Shown here piece after piece: positions 5,440 through 5,879 of a stretch of 5,879 nucleotides of DNA. Location: NCBI GenBank assembly GCA_947372005.1, contig CANBRV010000144.1, forward strand, positions 1 through 5,879, read 5' to 3'. Within the stretch, counting starts at the first letter, position 1. Every line of letters starts with the position of its first letter. The notes beneath the pieces were generated by a model. That model was not told the DNA's origin and searched no databases. It was given only the letters and a program-made list of their open reading frames with translations. This DNA is from Comamonadaceae bacterium. GTDB taxonomy: Bacteria > Pseudomonadota > Gammaproteobacteria > Burkholderiales > Burkholderiaceae_C. Both the position numbers and the translations under genes were made by a program.

Positions 5440-5879
5440 ATGTTAGATATCAATCAACTACGCAAAGATTTGCCGACTGTGGTTGCGGCTTTGCAAAAGC
5501 GCAAGAATCCGCAAGCATTTTTGGATGTAGAAAAATTTACTGCATTAGAAGCTGAGCGCAAAACGATTCAGGCGCGTAGTGAAGAGTTGCAGGCCAAGAG
5601 GAATGCGGCTTCCAAGCAAGTCGGACAGCTCAAAGGTGCTGCTGCCAAAGGTGATGCGACAGCGAGCACGCAGGCCGACAGCTTGATGGCAGAAGTTGCC
5701 ACGATGAAAGCCGAAATGGAGCAGGCCTCTGCTCGCACTGAAGCGGTTCAAGCGCAAATTGCAGAAATGCTTTTGGCTGTGCCGAATCTGCCGCACGAGT
5801 CCGTCCCTGTGGGCTCGGACGAGCATGGCAACGTTGAATTGCGTAAATGGGCACCTGCTGGCACTGGTGCAAGCCCCGT
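5440..5879 (+). CDS. serS: Serine-tRNA ligase, N-terminal part (cut by the window end)
   Basis: The reading frame from ATG 5440 stays open to the window end, giving 146 complete codons. SerS charges tRNA-Ser (and tRNA-Sec) with serine using ATP, as a class II synthetase dimer in the cytosol. The visible part is the N-terminal tRNA-binding domain: MLDINQLRKD (1-10), FLDVEKFTALEAERK (27-41), then the long two-helix coiled-coil arm (about 35-112) with EELQAKRNAASKQVGQLK (48-65). The arm ends at the conserved PNLPHESVPVGSDEHGNVEL (115-134). The catalytic domain with motifs 1-3 lies beyond the window. A purine-rich GGGAAAGAG (5429-5437) provides the ribosome site, with GGGA ending 7 bases before the start. 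The gap to the upstream lipoprotein gene is 12 bases. Confidence 0.96.
   Translation, partial: MLDINQLRKDLPTVVAALQKRKNPQAFLDVEKFTALEAERKTIQARSEELQAKRNAASKQVGQLKGAAAKGDATASTQADSLMAEVATMKAEMEQASARTEAVQAQIAEMLLAVPNLPHESVPVGSDEHGNVELRKWAPAGTGASP

Overview
The window looks like a piece of a betaproteobacterial chromosome, most likely order Burkholderiales. The evidence is a Bug/TctC-type periplasmic binding protein standing without its membrane partners, which is typical of that group, plus EttA and SerS sequences close in wording to betaproteobacterial ones. Base composition is moderate by eye. The genus cannot be told from this sequence.

Layout. Bases 1-137 are the 3' end of a RidA (YjgF/UK114) family gene on the plus strand. 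It converges, with a 6-base gap, on a minus-strand dusC-type tRNA-dihydrouridine synthase gene (144-1157). The dus start codon lies only 3 bases from the start codon of a divergent plus-strand gene for a Bug/TctC solute-binding protein with a twin-arginine-type signal peptide (1161-2162). A 73-base AT-rich gap with inverted repeats and a possible extended -10 promoter leads to a plus-strand AAA ATPase of the AAA_14/DUF4143 family (2236-3414). Next come a short leader with a perfect 7-bp hairpin, ettA (3470-5131, GTG start), a small cysteine-containing lipoprotein gene (5161-5427), and the first 146 codons of serS (5440 to the window end).

How the genes relate. Three genes serve translation: DusC modifies tRNA, EttA is a ribosome-associated ABC-F ATPase, and SerS charges tRNA-Ser. 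EttA, the lipoprotein and SerS lie on one strand with gaps of 29 and 12 bases, so they may be co-transcribed. The Bug protein and the DUF4143 ATPase have no obvious functional partner here and look like accessory genes set among housekeeping genes.

No RNA gene, insertion sequence, CRISPR array or convincing rho-independent terminator was seen. No stretch longer than 300 bases lacks a gene. I see no clear new multi-gene system. The points most worth checking are the back-to-back dus/Bug starts, the possibly leaderless ATPase with its inverted repeats, the hairpin before ettA, the RidA-family protein lacking the usual arginine, and the unassigned lipoprotein before serS.
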